Source of the DNA: Mugil cephalus
Taxonomy: Eukaryota; Chordata; Actinopteri; Mugiliformes; Mugilidae
Direction of reading: 5' to 3'
Length of the DNA: 64,000 bases
Assembly: GCF_022458985.1 (NCBI RefSeq)
Contig: NC_061777.1
Coordinates: forward strand, 7,790,668-7,854,667
A model generated the notes under the pieces. It saw only the letters and a program-made list of their open reading frames with translations. It made no database searches and was not told the origin of the DNA. The position numbers were made by a program, and so were the translations under genes. Positions 36,087 to 48,900 of the stretch are shown piece by piece. How positions within the stretch are numbered: the stretch's first letter is position 1; every line of letters begins with the position of its first letter.

Positions 36087-39000
36087 TCACTCCGAGGACG
36101 GCTGGCCCGGCTCCGCCTCCGGCTCCTCTTTGACCCGGACGGGGCTCGGGGCGGAGGAGCAGAGCGGCTGGGCGGAGCTGGAGCCCAGGGGGCTGGCCGG
36201 GTCGTGGCTGGAGCAGCAGGGCCGGTCTTCCAGGGAGGAGGCGGTGAGCGCCCCGGCCTCGTGGTCCCGGCAGAACGAGCGGGGGCAGAAGTCACAGAGG
36301 GACGAGGCCGGGGAGCCGCAGACGCTGCAGTCGTGCCACGGACACTCCCAGCGCCCTGCAGACGGGAACACGAGGCAGATACGGAGACAAGTGAGCAGTG
36401 GGCTTACGTAGCTACATGCACTTCCTAAAACTGTGTAGGTCTCCTTTGTGCCTCCAAAACAGTTGTGACTCATCAGAGAATGAATTTCTGAGGGCGTCCC
36501 GTCCTGTGGTGTCTGTTAGTGGGGGCCTCTACGGTGGATCATCCCACAGACACTCGATCAGTTTGGGATCTAGTGAATTTAGAGATGTTCCTAAAGCGTT
36601 TTTGTCTGTGTCAGGCCTGGGTGTCATTGCTATGGGGTGGGGGGGGTGCCTGGTCTGGTCTAGGTGGGTGCTACATATCTAATAAACATCCACATGAATG
36701 AATATCAGGTCCAAAAGTTTCCCAGCAGAACTTTGAACTGTCACAACATGGTCATAACGTTTCCCACTTCTCCTGTTAGTGGTTTTAATGTTGTGGCTGA
36801 TCGGTGTGTGTGTCACAATTTAAAGTCTAAAGTGTGACAGAAGTACAATCCATCCATTCTAAGTTTTTATTAGTTTTATTTACACCGTTTATTTGGATAA
36901 TCTGGTAATAAACTAAATATTCAACGTTACAAAAGGAGCTAATTTTCTCGGCTCCATGACTATTTGTTTTATTACTATTATTTGAAAGTAGGTTAATTAT
37001 TGATTAACCGTAAAAAGGTGAAGGGGTGGGGACTAGACAAGTTTCGACTTCCACACCTTTTTAAATACAAAGGACCAACTTAGAAAAGAAAGAAAGGCTT
37101 AAAGTCAGAAGAATAAAAGCTGTTCTTCTTGTTTTTCCGTGTCTAGAGACATTGTGTGAATACAGCGTTACAGGAAAACGTCAGGAGCAAAAATAACAGC
37201 TGTTTCCAGTCAGACTTGGGTTTTTTACTGCATTGACACAAACACACCAGAAACGTATTATTATTTCTTTTACCATATGGCGGCTTGGTGAGGTTGAGAC
37301 ACAGCAGGTGATACGCTTTGGGACAGTCCTTCCTGTCGCACATCACCAGCTCGCCTCCTTCTCCGCAGCAAAAGCAGAAATACTCGTGCGTGTGTTTGCC
37401 CTCCGGACGCAGCTTCCGCCTCTTCTGCTTCAGCTTGGCGTTCCTCGCCTTCTCCTCCTTCTCCATCACTACCGCGCTCTGTTAAAAAAAAAAAAAAATG
37501 ACTTGTGTCAAACGAGGCTGCAAAACTCAGGGTTGTTGATTCATGACGCCGAGCTACGAGTCCTCCTACCGTCGGCTGCACCCCCAGGAATCCAGAGCAG
37601 TTGTCAGATCCACAGTGACAGGACGTCCTCCTGTTGCCCACACAGTGCAGGTTGTAGTTGAATGTCAGCTCTGTGCCTGCAGGAAGAAGAAGAAGAAGAA
37701 TCACATCAAACAGTAGTGACACTTTAACGCGACACGTGGAAGCGTGTGTGGCGTCGTGGTGAACTCACCAGACTCGATGTCACAGAGGGTGAAGAGTCCG
37801 ATACGAACGTCTCCGTTCACCGTCCACTTCTGGGTTTCACAGTTTGGGCTGCAGCTGTGGTTCATGAACCGAGACGAGTTTCCTTTCGGGCCGGCGTCTA
37901 TCACACGGTCCTACCAGGAGCAGCAGACGTTTAGATGAAGACACTGCTTATTAGGATGGTTAGAATATTCCAAGGTGATGAGGTTTTAATTTATATTGAG
38001 AACATCTGCAACACGTTCTAAATGAAGGCTAAGTAGCTTCTTTAAGCTAACGAAACATTACAAAGTCTTCATTCATTCATTACTAAGGATGGGCAGCGAT
38101 ACGTGGTACCATAATGGCACCAGTGCTGATGCCAACTACAGATCGGCCAATATTTGTGTTTCTTACTGGTATCGTATCGGCCGATAAGGGATTATGTTCG
38201 CTGATATATTTGTGTGTTTTTTCCCCCGGCAAGATTTACAAACAGGTGCAACCACATGCAGCCCTGTGCTGCTGGAGATTCTGCCGACCTGTGCAGCCCA
38301 TACATTGTCCCTCCCCCACTAGTAGAGTATGTGCAGCTGGAAAATGCTTGTACTCATGTCGAGCACCAAACAAAGCTCTATTTACTTTATTACTCAGCAC
38401 CAACACATTACAGCCATTAGCAACAGTCTAAAGTTTTACTGTTGTTGTAAAGTAGGACTTTGCTAGCTGATGTTTTTCTCTCTCTGACAAGCAAATAGTG
38501 CAGGCTGTCAATCAACCACAATAAATGTTGTATCATTTTTATCATGTAAATGGAGGGGGGAAAAGCGGTATCAACTCCAAATATCGGCAGCATGTTATCG
38601 GCCATCAGGTAATACTGATGTAAAAAACAATCGGTATTGGTATCGGCCCTATAAGATCCATATCGGTCTATCTACAATGCTAACACTAGTAACCAGACCC
38701 AAAAGCAACGCAGATTTTTGTGCTTCATTTCGGTGCCACTGAATTTTTAATTAGCGCCCCCTTTAGCTTTATTGCTGTGCTGTCAGTTTTTCACCTGCAC
38801 GGATGGAACTGAACCTTCAATGTGTTGTGCTGTACTTATTTTATATTGGTTGATTTATTACTTAGTCTTATAAAAATAAGGACAAAGTTTGTATGTTTTA
38901 CATTCTTTAAGCACCGGCACCGTTTCAAAAGTACCGGTTTGGCGCCGGTATCTGATAAAACGTTAACGATGCCCGTCCCTAATCATTACAGACACGCTCG

Positions 39001-42000
39001 GTCTATCAAAATAAAAGCTGTTTTGATGTTACCTTGGTCAGGGTGAGCATGTAGAAGTTGGTAACGTGATTTTCATGTGCACGCTTGATCCGCTGCTGAC
39101 ACTCCTCCGAGTCTATGACTTCTCCCACATACTCAGTCACAAAGTCACCCTGGAGAAAACAAACAATGTCACATTTTTATTGGTTTAGACATCACAAAGC
39201 CATTCTTATCTAAAATGATGATTCAACAGAACACGTTTGTTCTGTCCCTTTTGATTATTATGTCATCAAGGCAGTAGGTTGGCACATCGAAGTAATTTTC
39301 CATCTTTAAATACAGTCTGCTTATTGATATGTCAGGAAACTACTGGGATATTTGACACCAGAAACACTGAGGTCACAGTTTCATTAGAAACTAAACAAGT
39401 TCATCTTTTGGGAAACGTCAAGAGTTACATGAGAAGTACAGGATGTCAGCTGAGTGGGCCGTGCCCTCACGTGACTGGGCAGAAATTATTCACGCAGCTA
39501 AAGAATGTGTACATGACCAGGCCACAACCCTAGGTTGGCCTCAACGATCGGGCCTGAATGCATCTCGGGTGTTTCACACCTTCCTGTTTGTGGTGGAGTC
39601 ACCCAGGACACATGCTCATTCACCAGACGTGAACAGGGTTCGACATTCAGCGCTGGAAAGGCCATATCAGCCTGGGGCTTTCCCTCTCTGCCGCTCTTTA
39701 CTGATATTTATATGATAAAAAAACATGGTTTGGATGCTTATGTTTCATTGATTCCTCTCACACAAGCTCAGATCTATGGTTGTAGCTGCCTCACAATGCT
39801 TTATATTTTCAATTTCTCCTCTGGGCTGTCACATGACAAAGTACTGTGCTGCTGGATGCCAAAAGACAGTTTGTCAAGAGTCCAAATTTGTGTTTTGATT
39901 ATTGTTCGACCTTGAATGTTACTGTGGAGGAAGCTGTCTGAAAGGTACCACTCTGGACACATGAAGTACACGTGAAGTGGCAAAGGGGGATCATAAGAGT
40001 ATGCCATGCAAACTGGCGGCCTTCCCAAAGTTAAGAATACACATGTCCACTTGGCGTAAGTGCTCGTGAAGATGACCATAACTGTGCATCCATAACTACA
40101 CCACATTCCTATAATAACTCGTCACACAAAAATAGGAAAAGGCCCCTTTCTATGACATCAAACACCTACACAGCGTCTCCTCTTACCCCTAAGGAACTTG
40201 TGTCCAGTAAATCATCTGAAGGGGGGTAGTATTACCTCAACAGAAACACTATCTTTGCAGTTGAGAATAACACAGTAAGAAGGACTTTACTTATGAATCA
40301 GTGATCAACTAGTAACTTCACTTACACACAACACAAAGTTAACTTAACACAAGTCGACCAACTGGAGTTTGATTTCACAGATTCATTTGAAACACCTGCT
40401 TTGTGTATGTAAAAATAATTCTGTAAATGCATTTAAAAGATAGTAAGTTTAAGCTTTTCGTGGTTTAGGATTTTCATGATTTAGGATTGGTGTGAAACTC
40501 CAATACTTAATCGAGCTATGTTCAAAATTCGACTTTCTGAATATGGCCTTTGTCCCAGTTTACATGCCGCGGAGAAAATCGAATAACTGACGGGGACATG
40601 TCCTCCTCCCCCACACTAGGTGGCGATATGCGTCTTTTCAGCGGGTTAATACAGCCCCCTTTCTGGTTGACCTATTACTTCATTTCAAACAACACCAGAT
40701 GGATAATAGTTCAGTTTTTTAATCTCATACATAATGTTTATGTAGCGGTTGTGTAGCATCCAGTTAAAGTCTGGTTAAGGTGTATACATGCCAGAGAAAA
40801 TCGATTTTCAATCGTATTATCTGGGAGTCTTAGTCAGACAAGCAGGACTCCGATTTTAGTTGGAGTAACGCGTTTACGTGTGCTTAAATTGTCCAGTTAA
40901 AGTCAGATTAAGGCAATAATTCGTTTTTTTCACGTGCATGTAAACGTAGTGAGTAACCCCGACACACTGGTGGTGTTCTGGGCAAAAGGACCCACCTTCC
41001 TGAGAGCCTGGTTGGTCCTGAGGCCCCAGCCACGCCCGTCCGTCTTCACCACTTCAGTCTCGGCGTACAGCCGCTTGGAGAAACACTGATTTTCACAATT
41101 GTCTCCAGCAGGACACACCTGGTGACGACAACAACAACACGCAGGTAAGAGATGATGAAAGGTGGAAATCACCACCGTTTAAAAGTTTAAAGTCCACACA
41201 GACCTGTGGATGACACTCGTACTGCAGCATGCGGTTGAGACACTGCGAGTCCAGGCTGCACGGATGCTCGTCTGTTGGCCGACAGTTGCATCGTGGGATT
41301 TCTGACAAGTCGGCTACGTGCATCTGTACCTTCCCAATGGGCTTGTTGGACTGAGGATAGAAAGCAGCAAAATAAGTAATAACATGGAAAATGTAAAGAA
41401 CATGACTCCACATAATCATATTTTAAATAAATAAATACCTTGATGAATTTGTAGGGTGGAGGTTTGCGTGAGTTGCGTTCCTGCTCCAGAGCCTCCCTGC
41501 TCTCCCTCTGCGCCTTGAGCTCCTGAAACCGCCGCGCTGCTTCTTCCAAACCTTAAACATCAACAGTATCTCAAAAATCCACCTTTTCCTTCAGCTTGAA
41601 ATGTAAACGGATTATTTCAGATTATTCCTGAGTTACCTTTCTTGAAGGTTTTGTTGATGTTGATCTGACCCGTGACGAAGTTCTTGTCGTTCTCCACGTA
41701 GGGGAAGACGCGGCCTTGGTTGATCCAGTAGTAGTCGTGGGATCCGAAGAAGAAGACGGGGAAGTCGCCGACGTCGTGGCGGAGGCTCTGGATGTTGGAG
41801 GGCACCAGGCGAGGGTTGCAGATCTCCGCCGGCCACCACCTGCCAGGGACATCGCACAGGGAGACAGAAAGAAATGTGAGGACAGAGAAGAGCAACCTGA
41901 AGTTGTTAGAGTCTGAAGCAGGCGTCTTTATGCTAAAACCGATAACATCTTCTGAACAGCTAATCTAATACAAGAAAGTTTTGCAAGTCTGAAACTAAGT

Positions 42001-43580
42001 TTTGAACGCTTGCATAATCTTTTAATCGTTTGCAAACATTTTTTATACTTAACAGTAACCACTGATCTAAAGGAAAACAAAATCATATCTATATAATTTA
42101 TATGAGAGTTCCCCTTCTTTCTGTGCATTAGTGTATTTTCATTGCACATGAGTATTTTTAGGAATTTGAATATTCATATTTTTCAACTCTTGAATAATAA
42201 TTAATCTAAATTATTGGTGCTGCGTTAACATATATTAACCGGTAGCATAAGTGTTGAAAAACGTGGCTCACAGATAGTGAGAGACAGGATAACACCAGCG
42301 CTGTGCTCTGCTCAGCGTTTCCTGAATACCTGCATCTATGACTCATGTTACAACATATTTCCATGTGAGGTGCTCAGCATATCTGCAACACCAGAAGGAT
42401 AAGCCTGGTGATAAGTTGTTGGCCTCAAGATAAGTTTTTTATTCGTCACATGCACAGTTATACATAGTACAGCGCACAGTGAAATGCGTTGGCATCACCC
42501 GCTGCTGCTCAGACACATTAATCAAAGAGATAAAGATGAAGAGTTTTAAAAGTTGCCTAAACAGAAGCAAAATGCTTCATGTCAGGCAGCAGCGGGACGG
42601 TTAATACAACTCAAAACAAACTACAGAGCTGATGTTTCTTGTAATGAAGAAACTACGTTGGCTCATTCATCTGTTTCTAGATAACAACGATCCAAACAGG
42701 CGGTTGGGTCATCGCTGGCAGACTAACACCAGACTGGAGCCCTATTCGTACGGGATTAGTTGTATCTGAGGAACTCGGATAAACTTTGTAATAATCACGG
42801 AGGTCGTCTGCCATCTTATTCCTGCGCAAATCATCCACGTCTGTGATTTGTAAAGTAAAAAATTACACCACAAATTACCTACCTCGAAACACAGAGGTCC
42901 TCTGATAACTCTAATCCAGTGTGAATCGACATCTCTGTGATTTAGGGCTGATTTTCTACTTTTTTAAGACTTTTGTTTGATTCGCAGCTTCTTTTTTTTT
43001 TTTTTTTGCCTCGTCACTTAGTAATTATGAAGCTATAACTTATAGTTTGGACAAAAGTTAGGGAGCAAAGTCGAGATGACGCTGAACTATTCACCCGTAA
43101 GATGAAATCATTAAATCAACCATTAATGTGCTCATTGGCAAAGGTAGAGCTGTTAAATTTATTCCCCGGGATAAATAGCATCAAGAATATATTTTTATTA
43201 TCCATTATAATTTGCAAAGTAATTAAAACCGTTAAATCCACGCAGCGGAGTGAGGCGATAATATGTGAATCACAGGACGTCCCAGGTGAAACTAATCCCG
43301 CGTGAATAGGGCTTTGTGCCACACACTGAATGTGGACGACCCTCAGCGCTCTGCTGCCGGTGCTCTCTGCCTACCTGTAGTTGCCCAGTTTGACCCAGAC
43401 AATTTGTTTGTAGTGAGGTTTCTTCCCTGCCCTGCAATCGCTGCAGGACCACGCGCCCTCCGGCATCTCCATCTCCAGACACTCCGGGTGGAAGGAAGCC
43501 GGGCATGAGTCGCAGCACAGCAACTTGCCTCCTACATTTGTTTGGATGTACACATGTGAGTGTGTGTGTGTGTGCATATA

Positions 43581-43619
<39 letters not shown>

Positions 43620-45881
43620 GTGTGTGTGTGTGCATGCGTTGTGGGAAGTGCGTATGCAAAGAGAGGAGGAGTGTATGATTAGGTGATGCACCTTAATACC
43701 TGGACAAACTCTGAATCTTATTTGCAGACAAGCGTGATAAAGTAATACTACAAAAGCCTAAAAATCGAGATAATAATGAGTTACTGGAGGGAAATAATTT
43801 TATTATAAGCTCCCAAAAAATTTTTTTTGTGTTGTTTGGAAACCCCTACGTGGGGTCCTCAGGTTGTTTACAGCTTTTTACGGCTACAGCATGTCTGGCA
43901 ATCAGATTCAGAGCACTGTACCAAGACCAGTCTATGGGAAATACATGCGGCAGCCCCCGGAATAAAATCAGCCAGCGAGTTAACAAAGAATCAGGGTTAT
44001 ACTCAAATAACAAATTATTGGCAAAAAGCAGGCATGCAGTCCTGCCAGTAGAGCAAACTTTTTCCCATCACACATATATCACATCCTGCACAGACCAGCT
44101 TGCATGGAATCACGTGTTGCAATTTTCCAAAAAAATGTTTCTTCAACGAAACATTAACATCACAATTAAAGAGGAAAAACCCGGGAAACTAATCTTTGGT
44201 TAAATTAATTGGTCAAATCATCTAGTTGTTGGTTTTTTTATTCCATCCAAGGCAGGTCAAAGCTCAAGAGAATGAGGGGAGCCGAAAATTGGCATATCAT
44301 CGGAAATATTTCCGTTAAAAAAAAAAAAAAAAAAAACTGGTTGCAGTCAGCGTAAAGGAAGTGAGGCTGGACAAAGCCTTTCAAATTAAAAGTAAAAAAA
44401 AAAAAAAACAAGCCCAGAGTGCTGAAGCAGAGAAGCAGTGCGCCTCCAGCAGCGATAAAGCTCCACAGACCACAGACAGAACCTGAACTAAACCAGAACG
44501 TCCCGCTTCAGGTTGTCACACAGAAGCACTGGAGGTTTGAGGACAAATTCAAAACTTTTTTTTTTTTTTTAAATTATTCCTAGATTGTTTGGTTACGCAC
44601 AACTGATATTACAATGGGCCTCGTGCAAGAACCACTTATATGAACCGATTCACCAAGAGAAGAGCGAACGAAATTCATGAGGCGACAAGCTCTGATGTAC
44701 AAGTTATGCCAAGATTTAAGAGGGATGATTAACCTCGTTAAATAAATATTTCTGTCGTACTTTTGATTCGATGGCTGCACAGTGAGCAGATACACCGATC
44801 AGGCATAACATTACGACCACCTTCCTGATATTGTGTGGGTCTCAGAAACAGCTGTGGCTCATCAGAGAATGGACATGGGCCTTCTGAGGTTGTCCTGTGG
44901 TGTCTGGTAACAGGATGTTGTTACTGGGGGGGGACTTTGGGTGGTTGATGGGAGGGGCCTCTGTGGATCATCCCACGGATACATGATCAGTTTGGGATCT
45001 AGTGAATTCAAAAGCCAGGTCAAGACCTTATGTTGTTATTGTGTGTCTGTGTCAGGCTGCATCCTGCTGAGAATGGCTGCTTCCATCAAGGAGTGTCATT
45101 TCTATGGGGTGGGGGTGCCTGGTCTGGTCTAGGTGGGTGTTACATGTCTAAGTAACATCCACATGTCGATGGATGTCATTCACTTCACCTGTCAGTGGTC
45201 ATAATGTTGTGGTTGATCGGTGTTCGCAGCGATTGTTGTGCACGTAAACAAATATCAGAACGGACACCAAAACACCAGAACCAACAGCTGACTTTAGTTA
45301 ATTTACACCTGTGCTTCTGTGACGTCCCATTCACTCCCAGAAGAGAGAGTGAGCGTTCGTATAAGAGTCCGAACAGGTTCTTGCATGAGGCCCATCGTCA
45401 TCCGTTAATGTGTTAGGGAACTCGGCTGAAGTTACTTTTGCGCCGCTCTGCGTTAAAATTAACTGCAGGTTTTAATCAGTTAATCGCCTTTGCACCTCGA
45501 GGCTTTGGAAAATGAAAGATGTGAGCAAACAGGGAAACTACATCAGAATGGGAGCAGGCACGACACAAACACAGACCAGTGGGACAAAAGTAGAAAGAGA
45601 AAAACTGTTCAGTTACCTTTCCCAACATTCTTTTTGGTAGCTGACGAAGGAGAGGGAATCATAGGTAATTTCAACTCAGCACGATTTGACTCAGTCAGAA
45701 GGTAGTGGGACTTATAGGCATATGAACTTAATATGGTGTCAGTAAGGTCTTGCACTAACAGCCCTACACAAGACACACAGGAAGAGACGGGGGTGAGCCG
45801 CAGTCAAACTCGGAAAATTACCCAAAAAGTTTCACAAAAAGAGAAAGAACAAACACATACGTTCAGTCTTGTGCACTCACA

Positions 45882-45917
<36 letters not shown>

Positions 45918-48900
45918 AAAAAACAAGTAAAACAAAGTTGGTCTCAACACAAAGAGGCCACACAGTGCACTCAACTTATGGTTTAAACGTCAGATCCGAA
46001 CTGGCTCGTTTGTTTTTTTTTAATCGTTCATCGGCATTCAGGGCACATGTGGCTCTTTTCAAAGTGGAGTGCAGTGTAACAGCCCGGATCATTCATCGTA
46101 TTAGTACCGTGATGGAAAACAAACGTTACATTTCACAGCACTGCTTCCGTGAACAACAGGGGTCGAACATGAAACGTGTAGAATTAGAGAGATCTAAAAA
46201 AAACACATCATATTCCACACACGGACGAACGGAGGGACGGACGGACGGACTGACGGAGGCCGATGCTCCGACTGATCCTGTTGTTTGTCACGTGGCTGAA
46301 ATCAGCCGGCAAAAAAAAAAAAAAAAATCGTCACGTGTGGCGAGACTAAGCATTTTCTTCGGAAACACGGCTGCAGAGGAGGAGGAGGAGGAGGAGGAGG
46401 AGGAGGAGGGGGGAAGGTTGTTAGCGTGTACAGCTGTGAGAACTTACCTCTGGCACAGAGAAAGCACCATCCCACGTTGACGGGGGACGAGAGGAGGCCG
46501 TTCCTCTTGGCGCTGCCGTGGTTGCTGCAGATCATGATGTGATGGGTGAGGGTGACGCTGCCCGCCGCCACGCAGCTGTCGCCCGTGTGATAGGCCAGCG
46601 GACAGCGGATGCAGCGGATCAGACGACCTGTGCGGGAGAAAAGACAGAAAAGAGGGCGACCTTTCACCGAGCTGTGATCACGTTTGGTCATGTAGCTGTG
46701 ATAGTTCTTTTCCTAAAGATTTAGGTCATTTTTCTTTATGGCTTCCAGCTGTAATTAAAGGAAATTAAACAGAAAAATAGCAGCACTTCATATACTCACT
46801 GGTGTAATTTCATCTCTCAGCTTCAATTTACTTTGACTGTGTGGTTTCCAAATGTAGGAGTCACAATATGAATTCTGATAATGAACACTTGTGAACTTTT
46901 TAATCTTAATACTTGATAATATGACCCTTTGGGTCTAAACTTGTTACTTTAATGAAACTAACTGCAAAAAGAAACAGTTGCAAGATGTGACAAAAGACCT
47001 CAAACAGAGAAAAGTAAAAAGTCACTGAATGAATGAACTGTACACAGATAAATCATGAACTGAACAACCTTGATTGTCTCCCGTTAGGATGGATTCATAA
47101 TAGATTGTCAGACTGATGTTCATACTCAGCATGATCCGATGAGCAATGTGAAACAGACCCACAGAGGCACTGACTTTCCACTACTCCACCGTGTATTTTA
47201 AGGTGAAACTGTCACAGATGAAACTCTGCTTCTCACATGCTCTGGCCTCATGCATCCTGCATTTCCTCGATTACAGTGTCCTACATCCCAGACCCAGACA
47301 TGCACACGCGAGCTACACGACGGCCGACATTATTTGCAAATGGTCATTATGTTTTGGCTTATCGTGAAACAATCGGGTGTTTGCCGAGGGGTGTTATACT
47401 TAAGACAAAAATGCAAAAATGGGACTTCATTTACTTCCTTTTCCAGCTGTTCTCAGCCACATGTTTTAATTTCTAGTAGTTCCTGGTGTCACTTGCTGCG
47501 TTTCTTTTACTCCTAGAAATGAGCGAAACCTAAATATCCCAATAAAAAAAAAAACTGGTAATGGAAACGTCGTCTACATTTAATAAATAAATAAAAAGAA
47601 ATATGTCAAATATGCAAAAGTGCAATGGAAACACTTTTTTTGACCGGAGATGACACAGGGGGGTCATGTGACCAGTTGACCTGAAAGTCCATTTTCTGAG
47701 AATTTAAGGGTATTATAGGAAAACACGAGACAAGACTTTGCCACAGTCACAGCTCATTCATGAAACATAGTACAAAGTATCGAAATTTCCCCTCAAACCA
47801 AACAGACGCCCTTTAGTTTGAGGAGGAATAAGATATTTGCAGAAATGCAGCATAAGATAAGGAAGTAGTTGCTTTTTTTCCTCATGTCTCTAAATAAGAC
47901 CCACTTCTTCACCCTGCACTTCCTTACAGCCTCGACCTTTTCACTCCTTCTAATCCCACTTTTTCCATCTGTCTGTCAGCGACATCGTCTTAACCCGACT
48001 CCCGCTTTACCTTTACTGGCCCGTTGCAGGTCTCTCTCCAGGCAGCACGTTGAGCAGCTGTGCTGGGGGCAGGAGAAGCCTCCGCCCGGACTGCTGGTCG
48101 TACCGGGGAGCTTCAAAACGCAGTCCTTGTGGTAGTAGCAACCGCACCCGGTCACGGAGCAGCGAGTCACCTCCCGGCTGCCGACCGTTTTACAGCTAAA
48201 ACAAGGATGATTGCCTAGAAAAAGGATCAAGACACGGTCGGTCCAGCTGCGCTAACGGACACGATAGACGAGGGCGAAGCTGTGCTCCGACTCTCACCAT
48301 TTCTACATTCCAAGCAGGTGAATCTGCCTTCAGGTGGAGTGGACAGACCGAGACACTCCAGGTGAAACTGTCTGTTGCATTCACCTTCGCACACCACCAA
48401 ACCCTCTCCGTACGCCTCGCAGATCTGCACAGAAAGCAAAACGATTAAAAAAGTCACATAACTTATCGCCTGTTTGCTTTAGCTTTGAGAGCAGAGTTGG
48501 ATCCTGTCCTGACCTGGCACACTGTGTCCCTCTTGCCGGTGCTGCTGTCCTGACGGGACAAGCCAGAGTCCACGGACTGAGTGTCTGAAGCGTCCGCGTC
48601 CGCCGCAGCCGGACTGTCGAGGCTCTTCCCGAATAAACCCTGGAGCACGGACGCACGGTACGTAAGCCACAGTGTTCAAATCCATGTGTGTCAATAACTA
48701 GAGCACCTGGAGCAGCACCTACTAATTATTACTGTAAATGGTTGATGTGTAGCAATGGTCGTGTATCTGATCTCACACTGAGACACTTTGGTTAAAATGT
48801 CTGTACATCTCATGTAAGTTCGTCTGGTTCACATTTGTTCTTTCTTATCTCGTGACTCTCGGGACAAAATAAATTCCCTGCAGGGATCAATGTCGTGATC

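Noticed and set aside
45869-46480. 203-codon plus-strand ORF
   Set aside because: Runs through CA, poly-A and GGA simple repeats and overlaps an nsd3 exon antisense; no domain seen.
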